From Schauerella fraxinea (GTDB taxonomy: Bacteria > Pseudomonadota > Gammaproteobacteria > Burkholderiales > Burkholderiaceae_B): DNA of 64,000 nucleotides. The first letter of the stretch is position 1, and each line of letters starts with the position of its first letter. The notes under the pieces were generated by a model. The model did no database searches. It had not been told where the DNA came from and saw only the letters and a program-made list of their open reading frames with translations. The stretch is from the NCBI GenBank assembly GCA_030849965.1, contig JAVDKL010000001.1, positions 1,470,554 through 1,534,553 on the forward strand, in the 5' to 3' direction. The position numbers and the translations under genes are program-made. This document shows positions 18,119 through 27,258 of the stretch, one piece after another.

Positions 18119-18221
18119 CGATGAGAACAGGCCTAGCAGGATGCCGCTTTTTGCATCCGGGCAAACACAAATCCAGACTCTCGGACGTTAAGCTGACTCG
18201 ATGTCTTAGGCTGGCCCGATG

Positions 18222-18761
18222 CTATTTGAGGTATTTGTCGATCACGCGCGCCAGCTCAGCACTTCGGCTCAGATCCAGGCACTGCAGAACGTGCAACGAG
18301 CCCCCGCTTTTGCTCGCATACGGCGACTGCATGTGGCGCTCGACTACTGTCCCGATCTCGTCGTACACGTCCACGCCCGACTCGCCCAGCTCCACATAGG
18401 CCGCAGCCGCTCGCCCCGCGTCGGCCGCGAAGGGCGTCTCGGGAAATGCGCGGGCCAAGCAATGGCTGATGGCGAGGTCGATCAAACGCAGGCGCTCGGG
18501 GCCATCCTTGGCGGTACTGATCTCTTTGGTGGAAGCGGCGTCGGAAGCTGACGCGAAGGCGGAGACAGGTACGACAAGGGGCGCCAGCAGCGCCCCCATG
18601 AGGCACCACTGACCCGCGCGTCGCCAGAACGACACCGACAGCGCGCCCGCGCGCGCCGTGGTTGCCGAAGCCCGATTCGAGGTCCGATCCAAGGCCCGAT
18701 CCGAGACGCCATCCGACACGCCATTCGACACGCCATCCGAGAAGCGATCCGACACGAGCAT
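18222..18761 (-). CDS. Tai4-like T6SS amidase immunity protein (orphan)
   Basis: The C-terminal ~105 residues match the pattern of the Tai4 family, periplasmic inhibitors of T6SS Tae4 amidases: ISHCLARAFPETPFAADAGR, AAYVELGESGVDVYDEI and the closing LQCLDLSRSAELARVI, with paired Cys residues. A secretion signal is present (LMGALLAPLVVPVSAFASAS). The ATG at 18761 overlaps the uppP stop (TGATG), but a GTG at 18635 would give a cleaner signal peptide and omit an odd SDGV-repeat N-terminus. No amidase effector or T6SS gene lies in the window. Confidence 0.65.
   Translation of the reverse strand: MLVSDRFSDGVSNGVSDGVSDRALDRTSNRASATTARAGALSVSFWRRAGQWCLMGALLAPLVVPVSAFASASDAASTKEISTAKDGPERLRLIDLAISHCLARAFPETPFAADAGRAAAAYVELGESGVDVYDEIGTVVERHMQSPYASKSGGSLHVLQCLDLSRSAELARVIDKYLK
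18669..18752 (-). repeat. Seven in-frame 12-bp repeats in the Tai4-like gene
   Basis: Seven consecutive 12-mers of the type TCGGATGGCGTG/TCGAATCGGGCT encode SDRF, SDGV, SNGV, SDGV, SDRA, LDRT and SNRA just after the ATG at 18761. They sit upstream of the hydrophobic signal segment, so they either extend a cytoplasmic N-terminus or are untranslated if the GTG at 18635 is used. Confidence 0.75.
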
Positions 18762-19630
18762 CACGCGGTGCGCGTCAGCACCCAGATGCCCACGATGATG
18801 CCCAGCGCAATGCGGTACCAGGCAAACGGACGATAGGTGTGATTGGCTACGAAACGCAGCACGGCGCGTACGACGAAAATCGCGCTGATGAAGGCCCCGA
18901 TGAAGCCCACGCCGATCGCGGTCATCGCCTGATCGTTGAGCAGGCCGAAGTTCTTGTAGCCGTCATATACGGCCGCACCCAGCATGGTGGGCATGGCCAG
19001 GAAGAACGAAAATTCGGTGGCGACCTTGCGCTGGATCCCGGCGACCATGCCGCCGATGATCGTGGCGCCCGAGCGCGACGTGCCCGGAATCATGGCCAGG
19101 CATTGCGCCGCACCTACGCCCAACGCCTGCTTCCAGGTGATTTCCTCGACCGAATGCGCCGTCGCGCGGCTTTCGGTCACGGTGTCGTCCGCATGCGGGG
19201 CGCCGCCCGACGGCGAGGCTTTGGAGCGGCGTTCGACGTAAAGCATGATCAAGCCACCGATGATGAGCGTAACGGCCACCACACCCGGGTGATAGAACAG
19301 CGCTTTGATCGCCTTGATGAAAATCGCGCCGATGATGGCCGCCGGAAAGAAGGCGATCAGCAGATTGCGCATGAAGATGCGCTCGCCCGGCACGCCGGTG
19401 ATCGTGCCGTGCACGAGCTTCCAGATCCGTGCCCGGAAAATCCAGATTACCGCCAGGATGGCGCCAAACTGGATCACCACTTCGAAGACCTTGCCCTGAT
19501 CCGACGAGAATTGAATCCAGTCGCCCACGAGGATCAAATGCCCCGTGCTCGAGACGGGGATGAACTCGGTCAGGCCTTCCAGGATGCCCAGGAAGAAGGC
19601 CTTGATCAGATGTAGAGTGCTTTCGGTCAC
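18761..19630 (-). CDS. uppP: Undecaprenyl-diphosphatase
   Basis: Recycles the peptidoglycan lipid carrier by dephosphorylating undecaprenyl diphosphate; also called BacA because overproduction gives bacitracin resistance. The two conserved regions are intact: LEGLTEFIPVSSTGHLIL (acidic motif and PVSSTGH) and AMIPGTSRSGATIIGG. About eight membrane segments, 289 residues from a GTG. The loop at about 135-155 (ERRSKASPSGGAPHADDT) is a hydrophilic insert. The downstream Tai4-like gene is coupled. Confidence 0.96.
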   Translation of the reverse strand: MTESTLHLIKAFFLGILEGLTEFIPVSSTGHLILVGDWIQFSSDQGKVFEVVIQFGAILAVIWIFRARIWKLVHGTITGVPGERIFMRNLLIAFFPAAIIGAIFIKAIKALFYHPGVVAVTLIIGGLIMLYVERRSKASPSGGAPHADDTVTESRATAHSVEEITWKQALGVGAAQCLAMIPGTSRSGATIIGGMVAGIQRKVATEFSFFLAMPTMLGAAVYDGYKNFGLLNDQAMTAIGVGFIGAFISAIFVVRAVLRFVANHTYRPFAWYRIALGIIVGIWVLTRTA

Positions 19631-19668
19631 GATGGTTACGCCTTCGGGCTATCAGGTGCGGCGATGCG

Positions 19669-21291
19669 TCAGGATGACGTATCGGCGTCGTCGTCAGGAT
19701 TGGGAATGTCGTATGGCAAGCGCTCGACGCGCACGGATGCAATCCGGCGCCCGTCGAGACGAACCACTTCAAAACGGTGGCGCGCGTGCGGACTGATGTG
19801 CTCGCACGCATCGCCCGGCTGAGGCAACTGCCCGAAACGCTCGAGCAGATAGCCGGCGAGCGTCGAATACTCCTGTTCTTCGTCGACCAGGCCTTCGATT
19901 TCCAGCACTTGCTCAACATGATGGATATCGGCCGCGCCGTCGATGCGCCAGACGCCCTCGCCCTCTTGTGCGATATCGGCCACTTCGTCTTCATCCGGAA
20001 ACTCGCCGGCGATGGCCTCGAACACGTCGATCGGCGTGACCAGGCCTTCGATGGCGCCGAACTCATCGGCCACCAGCACCAATTGACCGCGCGAGCGCTT
20101 GAGCACATCCATCAGTTTCAGGATGCCGGTGGACTCGGGCACGATGATGGGATCGCGCAACCGCTTGCGGCTGATACGACCATCGGTGATCAGATCGGCG
20201 ATCAGATCCTTGGCGCGCCCGACGCCCAGCAACTCGTCGAACGAACCGCGGCACACCGGGAAAAAGCTGTGCGGCACGCTCACCAACTGCGCACGGATGG
20301 TTTCCGCGTCGTCGTCGATGTTGATCCACGACACATCGGTGCGCGGCGTCATGATCGAGGTGATGGGCCGCTCGGCCAAGGTGAGCACGCCGCTCACCAT
20401 ATTGCGTTCTTCCACCCCGAAGGCATGGAGGATTTCCATATCCGGACTGGTGGGCGCATGCTCTTCGTCGGGCATGGGCGGGCGCTTGCCAAGCATGCGC
20501 AGCACGGCCGAGGCGGTGCGTTCGCGCATGGGACGCCGGGCGTCCATCTTGAGCAGGTTGCGGCGCGCCAACTGATTGATGGCTTCGATGGCGACCGAGA
20601 ATGCGATGGCCGCGTACAAGTAGCCCTTGGGCACCTTGAAGCCGAATGCTTCGGCCAGGAGCGAGAACCCGATCATCAACAGGAAGCCCAAGCACAGTAC
20701 GACGACCGTGGGGTGGGCGTTGACGAAGCGCGTAAGCGGCTTGGATGCCAACAGCATGACGCCCATGGCGATCACGACCGCGATCATCATGATGGCCAAG
20801 TGATCGACCATCCCGACAGCGGTGATCACGGAATCGAGCGAGAACACGGCATCGAGCACGACGATCTGCGTGACGATGACCCAGAAGCTGGCGTAGACGC
20901 GCGGCCCGCCTTCGATTTCCTGCTGTCCGCCTTCCACCCGTTCGTGCAGCTCCATCGTGCCCTTGAAGAGCAGGAACAAGCCCCCGATCATGAGGATCAG
21001 GTCGCGTCCGGAAAAGGTGAGGGGTCCCACGGAAAACAGCGGCTGCGTGAGCGTGACCAGCCACGACATGACGGTCAACAAGCCCAGGCGCATCACCAGG
21101 GCCAGACTCAGGCCCAATATGCGTGCCCGGTCGCGCTGGCTTGGCGGAAGCTTGTCCGCCAGGATGGCAATGAAGATGAGGTTATCGATCCCCAAGACAA
21201 TCTCAAGGACGACAAGGGTAAGCAAGCCGACCCACGCGGCGGGGTCTGACAGCCACTCCATCAGGTACTCCAATAGTTCATCAGCCGGCAA
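19669..21291 (-). CDS. TerC-family membrane protein with CBS pair and CorC domain
   Basis: A YoaE/YegH-type protein. Seven hydrophobic segments form the TerC domain ([20 protein letters not shown] near residue 30; the second Asp pair in [19 protein letters not shown] near 155). Two CBS domains (about 300-420) and a C-terminal CorC_HlyC domain (about 440-530) follow. The family is linked to metal-ion export or homeostasis. The frame starts at 21291; an in-frame ATG at 21261 ([10 protein letters not shown]) matches the usual start better. It lies 38 bases upstream of uppP on the same strand. Confidence 0.9.
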   Translation of the reverse strand: MPADELLEYLMEWLSDPAAWVGLLTLVVLEIVLGIDNLIFIAILADKLPPSQRDRARILGLSLALVMRLGLLTVMSWLVTLTQPLFSVGPLTFSGRDLILMIGGLFLLFKGTMELHERVEGGQQEIEGGPRVYASFWVIVTQIVVLDAVFSLDSVITAVGMVDHLAIMMIAVVIAMGVMLLASKPLTRFVNAHPTVVVLCLGFLLMIGFSLLAEAFGFKVPKGYLYAAIAFSVAIEAINQLARRNLLKMDARRPMRERTASAVLRMLGKRPPMPDEEHAPTSPDMEILHAFGVEERNMVSGVLTLAERPITSIMTPRTDVSWINIDDDAETIRAQLVSVPHSFFPVCRGSFDELLGVGRAKDLIADLITDGRISRKRLRDPIIVPESTGILKLMDVLKRSRGQLVLVADEFGAIEGLVTPIDVFEAIAGEFPDEDEVADIAQEGEGVWRIDGAADIHHVEQVLEIEGLVDEEQEYSTLAGYLLERFGQLPQPGDACEHISPHARHRFEVVRLDGRRIASVRVERLPYDIPNPDDDADTSS

Positions 21292-21331
21292 TCGTACCTA
21301 AAAAAAGGCCGATCCGTCGGTCATCTTCGCG

Positions 21332-21355
21332 CACCTCCGCCAAACGGCGGAGGTG
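21332..21355. terminator. Strong hairpin between suhB and the TerC gene
   Basis: CACCTCCGCC and GGCGGAGGTG form a perfect 10-bp stem around a 4-base loop, 25 bases after the suhB stop codon. No T-run follows on either strand, so it may be an RNA-stabilising or rho-assisted end rather than a classical terminator. Confidence 0.5.
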
Positions 21356-21379
21356 ACAGCTGCCCGTAAGCAGCCGGTT

Positions 21380-22165
21380 TTACGCCTCTTTGGGCGTCAT
21401 GCTGGTGAGCATCTGCGTGAAGATTTTGGGCGAGCCCGCGATGACGTTGCCGTGATCCAGCCACGTCTGCTCACCCTCGAAGTCGCCGATCAGGCCGCCG
21501 GCCTCGAGCACCAGCAAGCTGCCGGCCGCGAGATCCCAAGGCTTCTGCCCCACGGCGCAGTAGCCGTCGAGACGGCCGCAGGCCACATAGGCCAGATCCA
21601 GCACCGTGGACCCCGTGCGGCGCACGCCGAGGGCTTTTTCCGACATTTGACGGAAGCGCGGCGAGTGGCCGCCATCGGCGTCGGCCGAGCCGGGCCAATG
21701 CGAACCCAGCAGGGCTTCGTGAAAACGGATCCGGCCCGACACGCGCACGCGGCGGTCGTTCAGGAACGCGCCGCCCCCACGGCTGGCCGTGAAGAGTTCG
21801 TTGCGCGACGGATCGTAAATGACGGCTTGCGTCATCTGGCCGCGCTGCATGAGCGCGACCGACACGGCGTAGTGCGGGAAGCCGTGAATGAAATTGCTGG
21901 TGCCGTCCAGCGGATCGATGATCCATTGCGAGTCGGCTTGATCCGGACCTTGCAGGCCGAACTCTTCGCCCAGGACGGCGTGGTCGGGATACGCCGTGCG
22001 CAGGACTTCCGCGATGGCCTCTTCGCAGGCGCGGTCGACTTCCGTGACATAATCGCCCGGCCCTTTGCGCGCCACGGCCACTTTATCGAGATCGAGGCTC
22101 GCCCGATTGATGATGGTGCCGGCGCGACGTGCCGCCTTGATGGCGGTGTTGAGCATGGGGTGCAT
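21380..22165 (-). CDS. suhB: Inositol monophosphatase family protein
   Basis: A lithium-sensitive Mg-dependent phosphatase; in E. coli SuhB also takes part in rRNA antitermination complexes. The metal-site motifs are ILGEEFG-like VLGEEFGL, IIDPLDGTSNFIHGFP near residue 83, and the C-terminal QKPWDLAAGSLLVLEAGG. 261 residues from the ATG at 22165; the frame is open upstream to 22258, into trmJ. Divergent from trmJ with a 74-base spacer, an order usual in betaproteobacteria. Confidence 0.93.
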   Translation of the reverse strand: MHPMLNTAIKAARRAGTIINRASLDLDKVAVARKGPGDYVTEVDRACEEAIAEVLRTAYPDHAVLGEEFGLQGPDQADSQWIIDPLDGTSNFIHGFPHYAVSVALMQRGQMTQAVIYDPSRNELFTASRGGGAFLNDRRVRVSGRIRFHEALLGSHWPGSADADGGHSPRFRQMSEKALGVRRTGSTVLDLAYVACGRLDGYCAVGQKPWDLAAGSLLVLEAGGLIGDFEGEQTWLDHGNVIAGSPKIFTQMLTSMTPKEA

Positions 22166-22239
22166 AGAATTCCGTAATTTTGCAGATGAAAAATGATGGC
22201 CGCACCGCTTACGCCGCGTCGCCAAACACGCCATTTTAA

Positions 22240-23022
22240 ATGACTCACGACTTTTCACGCGTTCGCTTCGTCATGGTGCAGCCCAGCCACCCCGGAAACG
22301 TCGGTTCGGCGGCCCGCGCCATCAAGACAATGGGGTTCTCGGAGCTCGTGCTCGTTGCCCCAAAACTGCCCGACATGACGGCGCATCCCGACGCGATCGC
22401 CTTGTCGAGCGGCGCCCAGGATGTGCTGGCCGCGGCCCTCATTTGCGACACGCTTGAAGAAGCCTTGGCGCCGGTGACACTGGCCTGCGCCCTCACCGCC
22501 CGGGTGCGCGATCTCGGACCACCGCAAAGCGATATCCGTGAGGCGGCCCATATTACCCAATCTCACCTGGCCGAGTATCCGTCCGGGCGCGTGGCGTTGG
22601 TGCTGGGCACCGAACGCAGCGGTCTGACCAACGAGCAGATCGCCCGCTGCCACCGTATTTGCCACATTCCGGCCAACCCTGAGTACAGCTCGCTGAATGT
22701 GGCGCAGGCGCTACAACTGGCTGCCTGGGAGATGCGCTATGCCCTGCTCACCGCTGCGCAAGCCCCGTTGTTGCCCCCGTCGCGCGCACTCAGCCCGCAA
22801 CCGGGCAGCGCGCCGGCTGCCAGCGAAGCCGTCGAAGCCTTTCTGACGCACTGGGAAACGGCATTGGTCGCCACCGAGTTCCTGGATCCGCAACATCCCA
22901 AAAAGCTGATGCCGCGCATGCGCCATCTTTTCGGCCGCGCCGGCATGACGCGCGACGAGGTGGATATGTTGCGGGGGGTGTGCACGGCGATCCTGTCGCG
23001 CATCAAGGGCCGCGGGAAATAA
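22240..23022 (+). CDS. trmJ: tRNA (cytidine/uridine-32-2'-O)-methyltransferase
   Basis: A SPOUT-class (trefoil knot) methyltransferase that methylates position 32 of several tRNAs. The first motif is VRFVMVQPSHPGNVGSAARA, followed by RVALVLGTERSGLTNEQI and the knot tract PEYSSLNVAQALQLAAWEM. 260 residues with a C-terminal helical extension (residues 165-255) typical of TrmJ. A cytoplasmic enzyme. Confidence 0.95.
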   Translation: MTHDFSRVRFVMVQPSHPGNVGSAARAIKTMGFSELVLVAPKLPDMTAHPDAIALSSGAQDVLAAALICDTLEEALAPVTLACALTARVRDLGPPQSDIREAAHITQSHLAEYPSGRVALVLGTERSGLTNEQIARCHRICHIPANPEYSSLNVAQALQLAAWEMRYALLTAAQAPLLPPSRALSPQPGSAPAASEAVEAFLTHWETALVATEFLDPQHPKKLMPRMRHLFGRAGMTRDEVDMLRGVCTAILSRIKGRGK

Positions 23023-23065
23023 AGACGGCGCGCCGCACCCTTCGACTGGTGCGTGCGCGTGACAT

Positions 23066-24016
23066 TCAACGGGCTTGAAGAAAGCTGCTCACCGCGTCGT
23101 TGAGCGGTGCCGTGCATTCCTCCGGCAACCAATGGCCACACTCCGGCAACACGATGCCGGTCACGTCGGTGGCGAAGCGCTTCATCATGTCGATCTGATA
23201 TTGGCCCATGCCACCGTGTCCGCCGCCACCAATGGCCAACGCGGGAATCGCGATTTTCGTCTTCGATAGTTCCTTATTGTCGGTCACGCCCTGATTGAGC
23301 ATGCGGTAGTACTCGAACGCGGCATTGAGCGTGTGCGGCTTGGCGTAAGATTTCGCGTAAAGGTCGAGCAGCTCGGGCGTAAACACCGCCTTGTTGGTCG
23401 CGTGCTCTTTGATGAAGTGTTCGAAGAACACGCGCTCCTTGCCTGCGATCAGGGTCTCGGCCAAGTGGTGTTCAGCGGCGAAAAAGCTGAAATGCCATAC
23501 CAGCGATTCCCCTTGCGGCGTAAACGCCGGGAACGAATAAATGCTGTCATCGGGAATCGGCGCCTCCATATAGACCACTCGCCGAATGTTGTCCTGGTGC
23601 TGAACCAACATCGGGTAGGTATTCCAGATACCGATGTCGTGCGCCACCAGGTCGAACTTTTTTCCGCCACTGAAGTGGACGGCGAGTTTGTACAGCAACG
23701 GGGAAATGTCGGTGGCACGGTAGGAGCTGGGCACGGCGGACTGACCCAGTCCAGGCAAGTCCGGCGCGACAACGGTGAATTGCTTGGCCAGCTCAGGCAT
23801 CAACTGGTGCCACTCATACCAACTCTGACCGAAGCCGTGGACCAAATAGACCAGCGGTCCCGAGCCGCCCTTGACGTAGTGAAGTTTGACGCCGTCGATC
23901 GTCTGGTAGCCGCTGGTGAAGCCCGCAGGGACCGGGAACTCGTCGGCGGCGAAAGCCGGGGCGCTTAACGCCAGCGCGATCCCGACCAAGACGGTATTGA
24001 AGAAGCGTTTGAACAT
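23066..24016 (-). CDS. Exported alpha/beta hydrolase (epoxide hydrolase/dehalogenase-like)
   Basis: A 316-residue alpha/beta hydrolase with a signal peptide ([17 protein letters not shown]). The oxyanion His-Gly is in [14 protein letters not shown], and the nucleophile elbow reads VAHDIGIW, with Asp as in epoxide hydrolases and haloalkane dehalogenases. The catalytic His is probably in [10 protein letters not shown] near the C-terminus. The ATG at 24016 starts the signal peptide. It lies 68 bases after the MFS gene and is probably in its transcript, so it may act on a compound that the exporter handles. Substrate unknown. Confidence 0.85.
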   Translation of the reverse strand: MFKRFFNTVLVGIALALSAPAFAADEFPVPAGFTSGYQTIDGVKLHYVKGGSGPLVYLVHGFGQSWYEWHQLMPELAKQFTVVAPDLPGLGQSAVPSSYRATDISPLLYKLAVHFSGGKKFDLVAHDIGIWNTYPMLVQHQDNIRRVVYMEAPIPDDSIYSFPAFTPQGESLVWHFSFFAAEHHLAETLIAGKERVFFEHFIKEHATNKAVFTPELLDLYAKSYAKPHTLNAAFEYYRMLNQGVTDNKELSKTKIAIPALAIGGGGHGGMGQYQIDMMKRFATDVTGIVLPECGHWLPEECTAPLNDAVSSFLQAR

Positions 24017-24084
24017 GGCAGTGAAATCCTTTTTGAAGAGAGGATGAAGCAGAGACAAGCGGTGCATAGGCCGATTTGCCCGAC

Positions 24085-25296
24085 TCAATGCGCGACAACG
24101 TGGGTGCGCGCACCCGGGCGGAAGCCATGGGTTCGGGACGCTGCGACAATGACGAAGCCGATGGCCAGCAACGCCGCCAGCGCCCACGGGAAGGTGTACG
24201 CACCCCAGCGGTCCAGCAGGATGCCGCCCAGCACGCCACCGCCCGCGATCACGCCGTTCCAGGCCACGACGTTCATGGATAGCGCCACATCGGCGCCGTC
24301 TCCGGCAGCGTCAGCGAGCGCGGTCTGCAGGAGGGTCGCTGCGCCGCCAAAGGTCAGGCCCCACACGGCCACACCCACGTAAACCGCGGCGGGTACGCTG
24401 GTCAGCCACACAAACGACAGCGAAACGAGGCAGAACGTGGCCAGGCAGACGAGCACGGTGCTGCGCAGGTGGCGCTCGACCAGCCGGCCGGTGAGACCGA
24501 TACCCGCTAACGCACCGATACCGAAGACCAGCAACACCACATCGACCCGATCGAGCAGCCCTGCCTGGGCCACGAACGGCGCGATATAGGTGTAGAGAAT
24601 GTTGTGGGCAAGCATCCAGGCCATCACCGTGGCCAGAACGGGACGCACGCCTGGGGTGGTGAACACCTTGCGCAATGCCATACGATCGCGCCCGGTCTGT
24701 CCCGGAAAATCCGGCACCCGGGCCAACACCCAGACGATCAATACGAGGGTCAGCACGGAGATCACGCCGAAGGCGCTGCGCCATCCCACAGCGCTACCCA
24801 GCCAGCTCCCGAGCGGCACGCCCAGCGATAGTGCAATGGGGGTGCCGACCATCGCGATGGCCATCGCCCTTCCCTGTTGATGCGGCTGCACCATGCGCCG
24901 CGCGTAACCGGCTAACAGGCTCCACGCCAGACCGGTGGCCACACCGGCGAAGAAACGCGCCACCAGTGTCAGCCAGAAGTTCGACGACAGCGCGGTAATG
25001 GTGTTGAACACCAGGAAACCGACGATCGTGAGCAGCAGTACATTGCGCCGCCGCCACCCGCGCGTGGCAATGGTCAGCGGAATGGCCGCCAGCACCGCAC
25101 CGAGTGCATAGGCCGTCACGGTCTGTCCGGCAAGCGATGCACTCACATCGAGTCCGGCGGAGATTTGCGGCAACAAGCCTGCGGGCAAGGTTTCGGTCAC
25201 GATGCAGACGAAGCCGGTCATGGCTAACGCCAACAAAGCAGAGATAGGCAGCCGGTCGGCTGGCGCCTCAGCGGTCGAAACGGTGGAATGGGTCAC
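24085..25296 (-). CDS. MFS transporter (AraJ-like efflux family)
   Basis: A 403-residue major facilitator with twelve predicted helices. The drug-antiporter pattern is visible ([20 protein letters not shown] in helix 1-2, [20 protein letters not shown] in helix 4-5, then [17 protein letters not shown]). Members export sugars, arabinose-like compounds or drugs. It is divergent from the TetR gene, which likely represses it, and followed by the exported hydrolase. Confidence 0.9.
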   Translation of the reverse strand: MTHSTVSTAEAPADRLPISALLALAMTGFVCIVTETLPAGLLPQISAGLDVSASLAGQTVTAYALGAVLAAIPLTIATRGWRRRNVLLLTIVGFLVFNTITALSSNFWLTLVARFFAGVATGLAWSLLAGYARRMVQPHQQGRAMAIAMVGTPIALSLGVPLGSWLGSAVGWRSAFGVISVLTLVLIVWVLARVPDFPGQTGRDRMALRKVFTTPGVRPVLATVMAWMLAHNILYTYIAPFVAQAGLLDRVDVVLLVFGIGALAGIGLTGRLVERHLRSTVLVCLATFCLVSLSFVWLTSVPAAVYVGVAVWGLTFGGAATLLQTALADAAGDGADVALSMNVVAWNGVIAGGGVLGGILLDRWGAYTFPWALAALLAIGFVIVAASRTHGFRPGARTHVVAH

Positions 25297-25319
25297 GTCT
25301 TTCCTTGAGTAAGCGTATT

Positions 25320-25360
25320 CGTTCGGAAGGCTACATATATATCGTTCGGTACAAATGTAG
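25320..25360. promoter_or_regulatory. Candidate TetR operator between MFS and TetR genes
   Basis: The 132-base divergent spacer holds the inverted pair CTACAT (25331-25336) and ATGTAG (25355-25360), and two CGTTCGG direct repeats (25320 and 25343). Such a position fits a repressor site covering both promoters. Read from sequence symmetry only. Confidence 0.4.
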
Positions 25361-25428
25361 TGGAACGTGAACCGCTTGTCCAGAACTTATGTATCGACTA
25401 GTATTTATGTTGAAAAAAGGAGCATGAC

Positions 25429-26055
25429 ATGGCGCAAATGGGCCGGCCGCGTACGTTCGATCGAGATGCCGCCATCGCGCAGGCACTCAATCTGTTTTGG
25501 GAACAGGGCTACGAATCCACATCCCTGAGTCAATTGAAGGCCGCCATCGGCAACGGCATTTCGGCACCCAGCTTCTATGCTGCTTTCGGTTCCAAGGAAG
25601 CACTCTTTCAGGAGTGCGTGGCGGTATACCTGGCCACTTACGCCCAGGTCACGGAGTGTCTCTGGGATACAAACCTGCGTCCGCGGGAGGCTGTGGAACA
25701 GGCGCTCAGGCGTTCGGCTCGTATGCAGTGCGAGCGTGGACACCCGAAAGGCTGCATGGTCGCCTTGGGCGTAATGAGCGCGCCGTCGCCCGAGCTGTCG
25801 GCCGTGACGGCGCCGCTGACACGCTCACGCGCACGAACCCGCGCCGGAATTCGTGCCAGCATCGAAAGAGCGATCGCTGCCGGCGAATTCGCAAACGATG
25901 TGGATTCGCGCGCGCTGACCACCGTGTTCGACAGTTTTCTGGTGGGCCTCTCCACACTGGCCAGGGATGGTGTCGGGCTTCAGGTCATGAATGCCGCCAT
26001 CGCTCTGGTCATGGACGTCTGGGACCGGCACGCCGTCGGGCACATCGAGAAATAA
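25429..26055 (+). CDS. TetR-family transcriptional regulator
   Basis: A 208-residue one-component repressor. The DNA-binding domain is at residues 5-60 (RPRTFDRDAAIAQALNLFWE, then the helix-turn-helix with SFYAAFGSKEALF); the C-terminal ligand-binding region follows. AAGGAG lies seven bases before the ATG. It most likely represses the divergent MFS-hydrolase pair. A strong terminator follows at 26061. Confidence 0.9.
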   Translation: MAQMGRPRTFDRDAAIAQALNLFWEQGYESTSLSQLKAAIGNGISAPSFYAAFGSKEALFQECVAVYLATYAQVTECLWDTNLRPREAVEQALRRSARMQCERGHPKGCMVALGVMSAPSPELSAVTAPLTRSRARTRAGIRASIERAIAAGEFANDVDSRALTTVFDSFLVGLSTLARDGVGLQVMNAAIALVMDVWDRHAVGHIEK

Positions 26056-26060
26056 AAAAA

Positions 26061-26090
26061 CCCGGCATGGCGCGTGTGCGCCATGCCGGG
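26061..26090. terminator. Bidirectional terminator between TetR and Bug genes
   Basis: CCCGGCATGGCGC-GTGT-GCGCCATGCCGGG is a perfect 13-bp stem with a 4-base loop. It is flanked by an A-run on the left (T-run for minus-strand transcripts) and CTTT on the right. It separates the convergent TetR and Bug genes. Confidence 0.85.
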
Positions 26091-26139
26091 CTTTGGGAGG
26101 CGGGCGCTTGGGTAGGTACCCAACATGCCGCGGTGCGAT

Positions 26140-27129
26140 TTAGTCGACCTTGGCGCCCGAGGCCTTGACCACCGGGCCCCACTTCTCGACTTCAGCCTTC
26201 ACAAATGCGCCGAACTCGGCCGGCGACTGCTTGGCGCCGACAGCACCCAGTTGCTTGAAGTTTTCTTGCACGTTGGGTTTGTCCTGCGCCTTGACGATCA
26301 CGTCGTTCAACTTGGCGATGACGTCGGGCGGCGTGCCGGCGGGCGCCAGCAAACCGAACCAGGACGACACGTTGAAGTCGGGGAAACCCGATTCTTTCAT
26401 CGTGGGAATGTCGGGCGCCGTAGGCGAACGTTCGGCCGTGGTCACGGCCAATGCGCGCAGCTTGCCCGACTGCACATGCGGCCAGGCAGCCGGCATGTTG
26501 TCGAAGTCATACTGCACCTGACCGCCGATCAGGTCGGTCAACGCCGGGGCGCTGCCACGATACGGCACGTGCAACACGTCGATACCGGCCTGGATCTTGA
26601 AGAGCTCGCCCGCCATGTGGATCGACGTGCCGCTGCCCGACGAGGCAAACGCCAGCTTGCCCGGATTGGCTTTGGCGTGCGCCACCAGTTCCTGCACCGA
26701 CTTGACCGGCAGGTTGGGGTTGACGACCAACAGGTTGGGCACTTGTGCGCCCATGGCCACCGGGGCGAAATCCTTCAGCAGATCGAACGACAGATTGGGA
26801 TACAGGGTGTAGTTGATGGCGTTGGTGACCGCTGCGAAATACAGGGTGTAGCCATCGGGTGCAGCGCGAGAGGCTTGCTCGGCGCCGATGTTGCTGCCGG
26901 CGCCCGGCTTGTTCTCGACGACGAAGGTTTGACCCAATGCTTCGGTCAGTTCCTTGGCCATGATGCGAGCCACGATATCGGTGGTGCCGCCAGCCGAGAA
27001 GCCGACGATGATGCGCACGGGCCGGTCGGGGTAAGCCGCCATCGCTGCGGCGGGCACCGCCATTGCCGTTGCCAGACCGGCGGCCAATAGCGTTTTGCGC
27101 CACGCGCGCGCGAAAATTCCGCTGCTCAT
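26140..27129 (-). CDS. Bug-family periplasmic solute-binding protein
   Basis: A 329-residue TctC/Bug receptor with a signal peptide (LLAAGLATAMAVPAAAMAA). It has the family's YPDRPVRIIVGFSAGGTTDI near residue 33, GAGSNIGAEQASRAAPDGY and VLHVPYRGSAPALTDLIGGQ. Bug proteins bind carboxylates, amides and aromatic acids, some for tripartite tricarboxylate transporters, many as orphans. No TctA or TctB gene is nearby. Divergent from an IclR regulator, which probably controls it. GAGGAG precedes the ATG. Confidence 0.92.
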   Translation of the reverse strand: MSSGIFARAWRKTLLAAGLATAMAVPAAAMAAYPDRPVRIIVGFSAGGTTDIVARIMAKELTEALGQTFVVENKPGAGSNIGAEQASRAAPDGYTLYFAAVTNAINYTLYPNLSFDLLKDFAPVAMGAQVPNLLVVNPNLPVKSVQELVAHAKANPGKLAFASSGSGTSIHMAGELFKIQAGIDVLHVPYRGSAPALTDLIGGQVQYDFDNMPAAWPHVQSGKLRALAVTTAERSPTAPDIPTMKESGFPDFNVSSWFGLLAPAGTPPDVIAKLNDVIVKAQDKPNVQENFKQLGAVGAKQSPAEFGAFVKAEVEKWGPVVKASGAKVD

Positions 27130-27147
27130 ACTGTCTCCTCGTTATAT

Positions 27148-27162
27148 GTCCATCTATTGGAC
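27148..27162. promoter_or_regulatory. Candidate IclR operator
   Basis: GTCCA-TCTAT-TGGAC is a perfect 5-5-5 inverted repeat in the Bug/IclR divergent spacer, 18 bases before the Bug start. A TAAAAT hexamer just to its right could be the -10 of the rightward promoter. Inferred from symmetry and position. Confidence 0.4.
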
Positions 27163-27258
27163 GCTAAAATAGTTTTGCGGGTAGATTCTGCCCGTCCCGA
27201 AACCATAGAGCAAGCCACCGTCCACAGGACGGACGAGCATGCCAACGAGGAGACCACG

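Noticed and set aside
18222-18761. T6SS gene cluster around the Tai4-like gene
   Set aside because: Neighbours are uppP, a TerC protein and an amino-acid importer; no Tss, Hcp or VgrG genes were seen.
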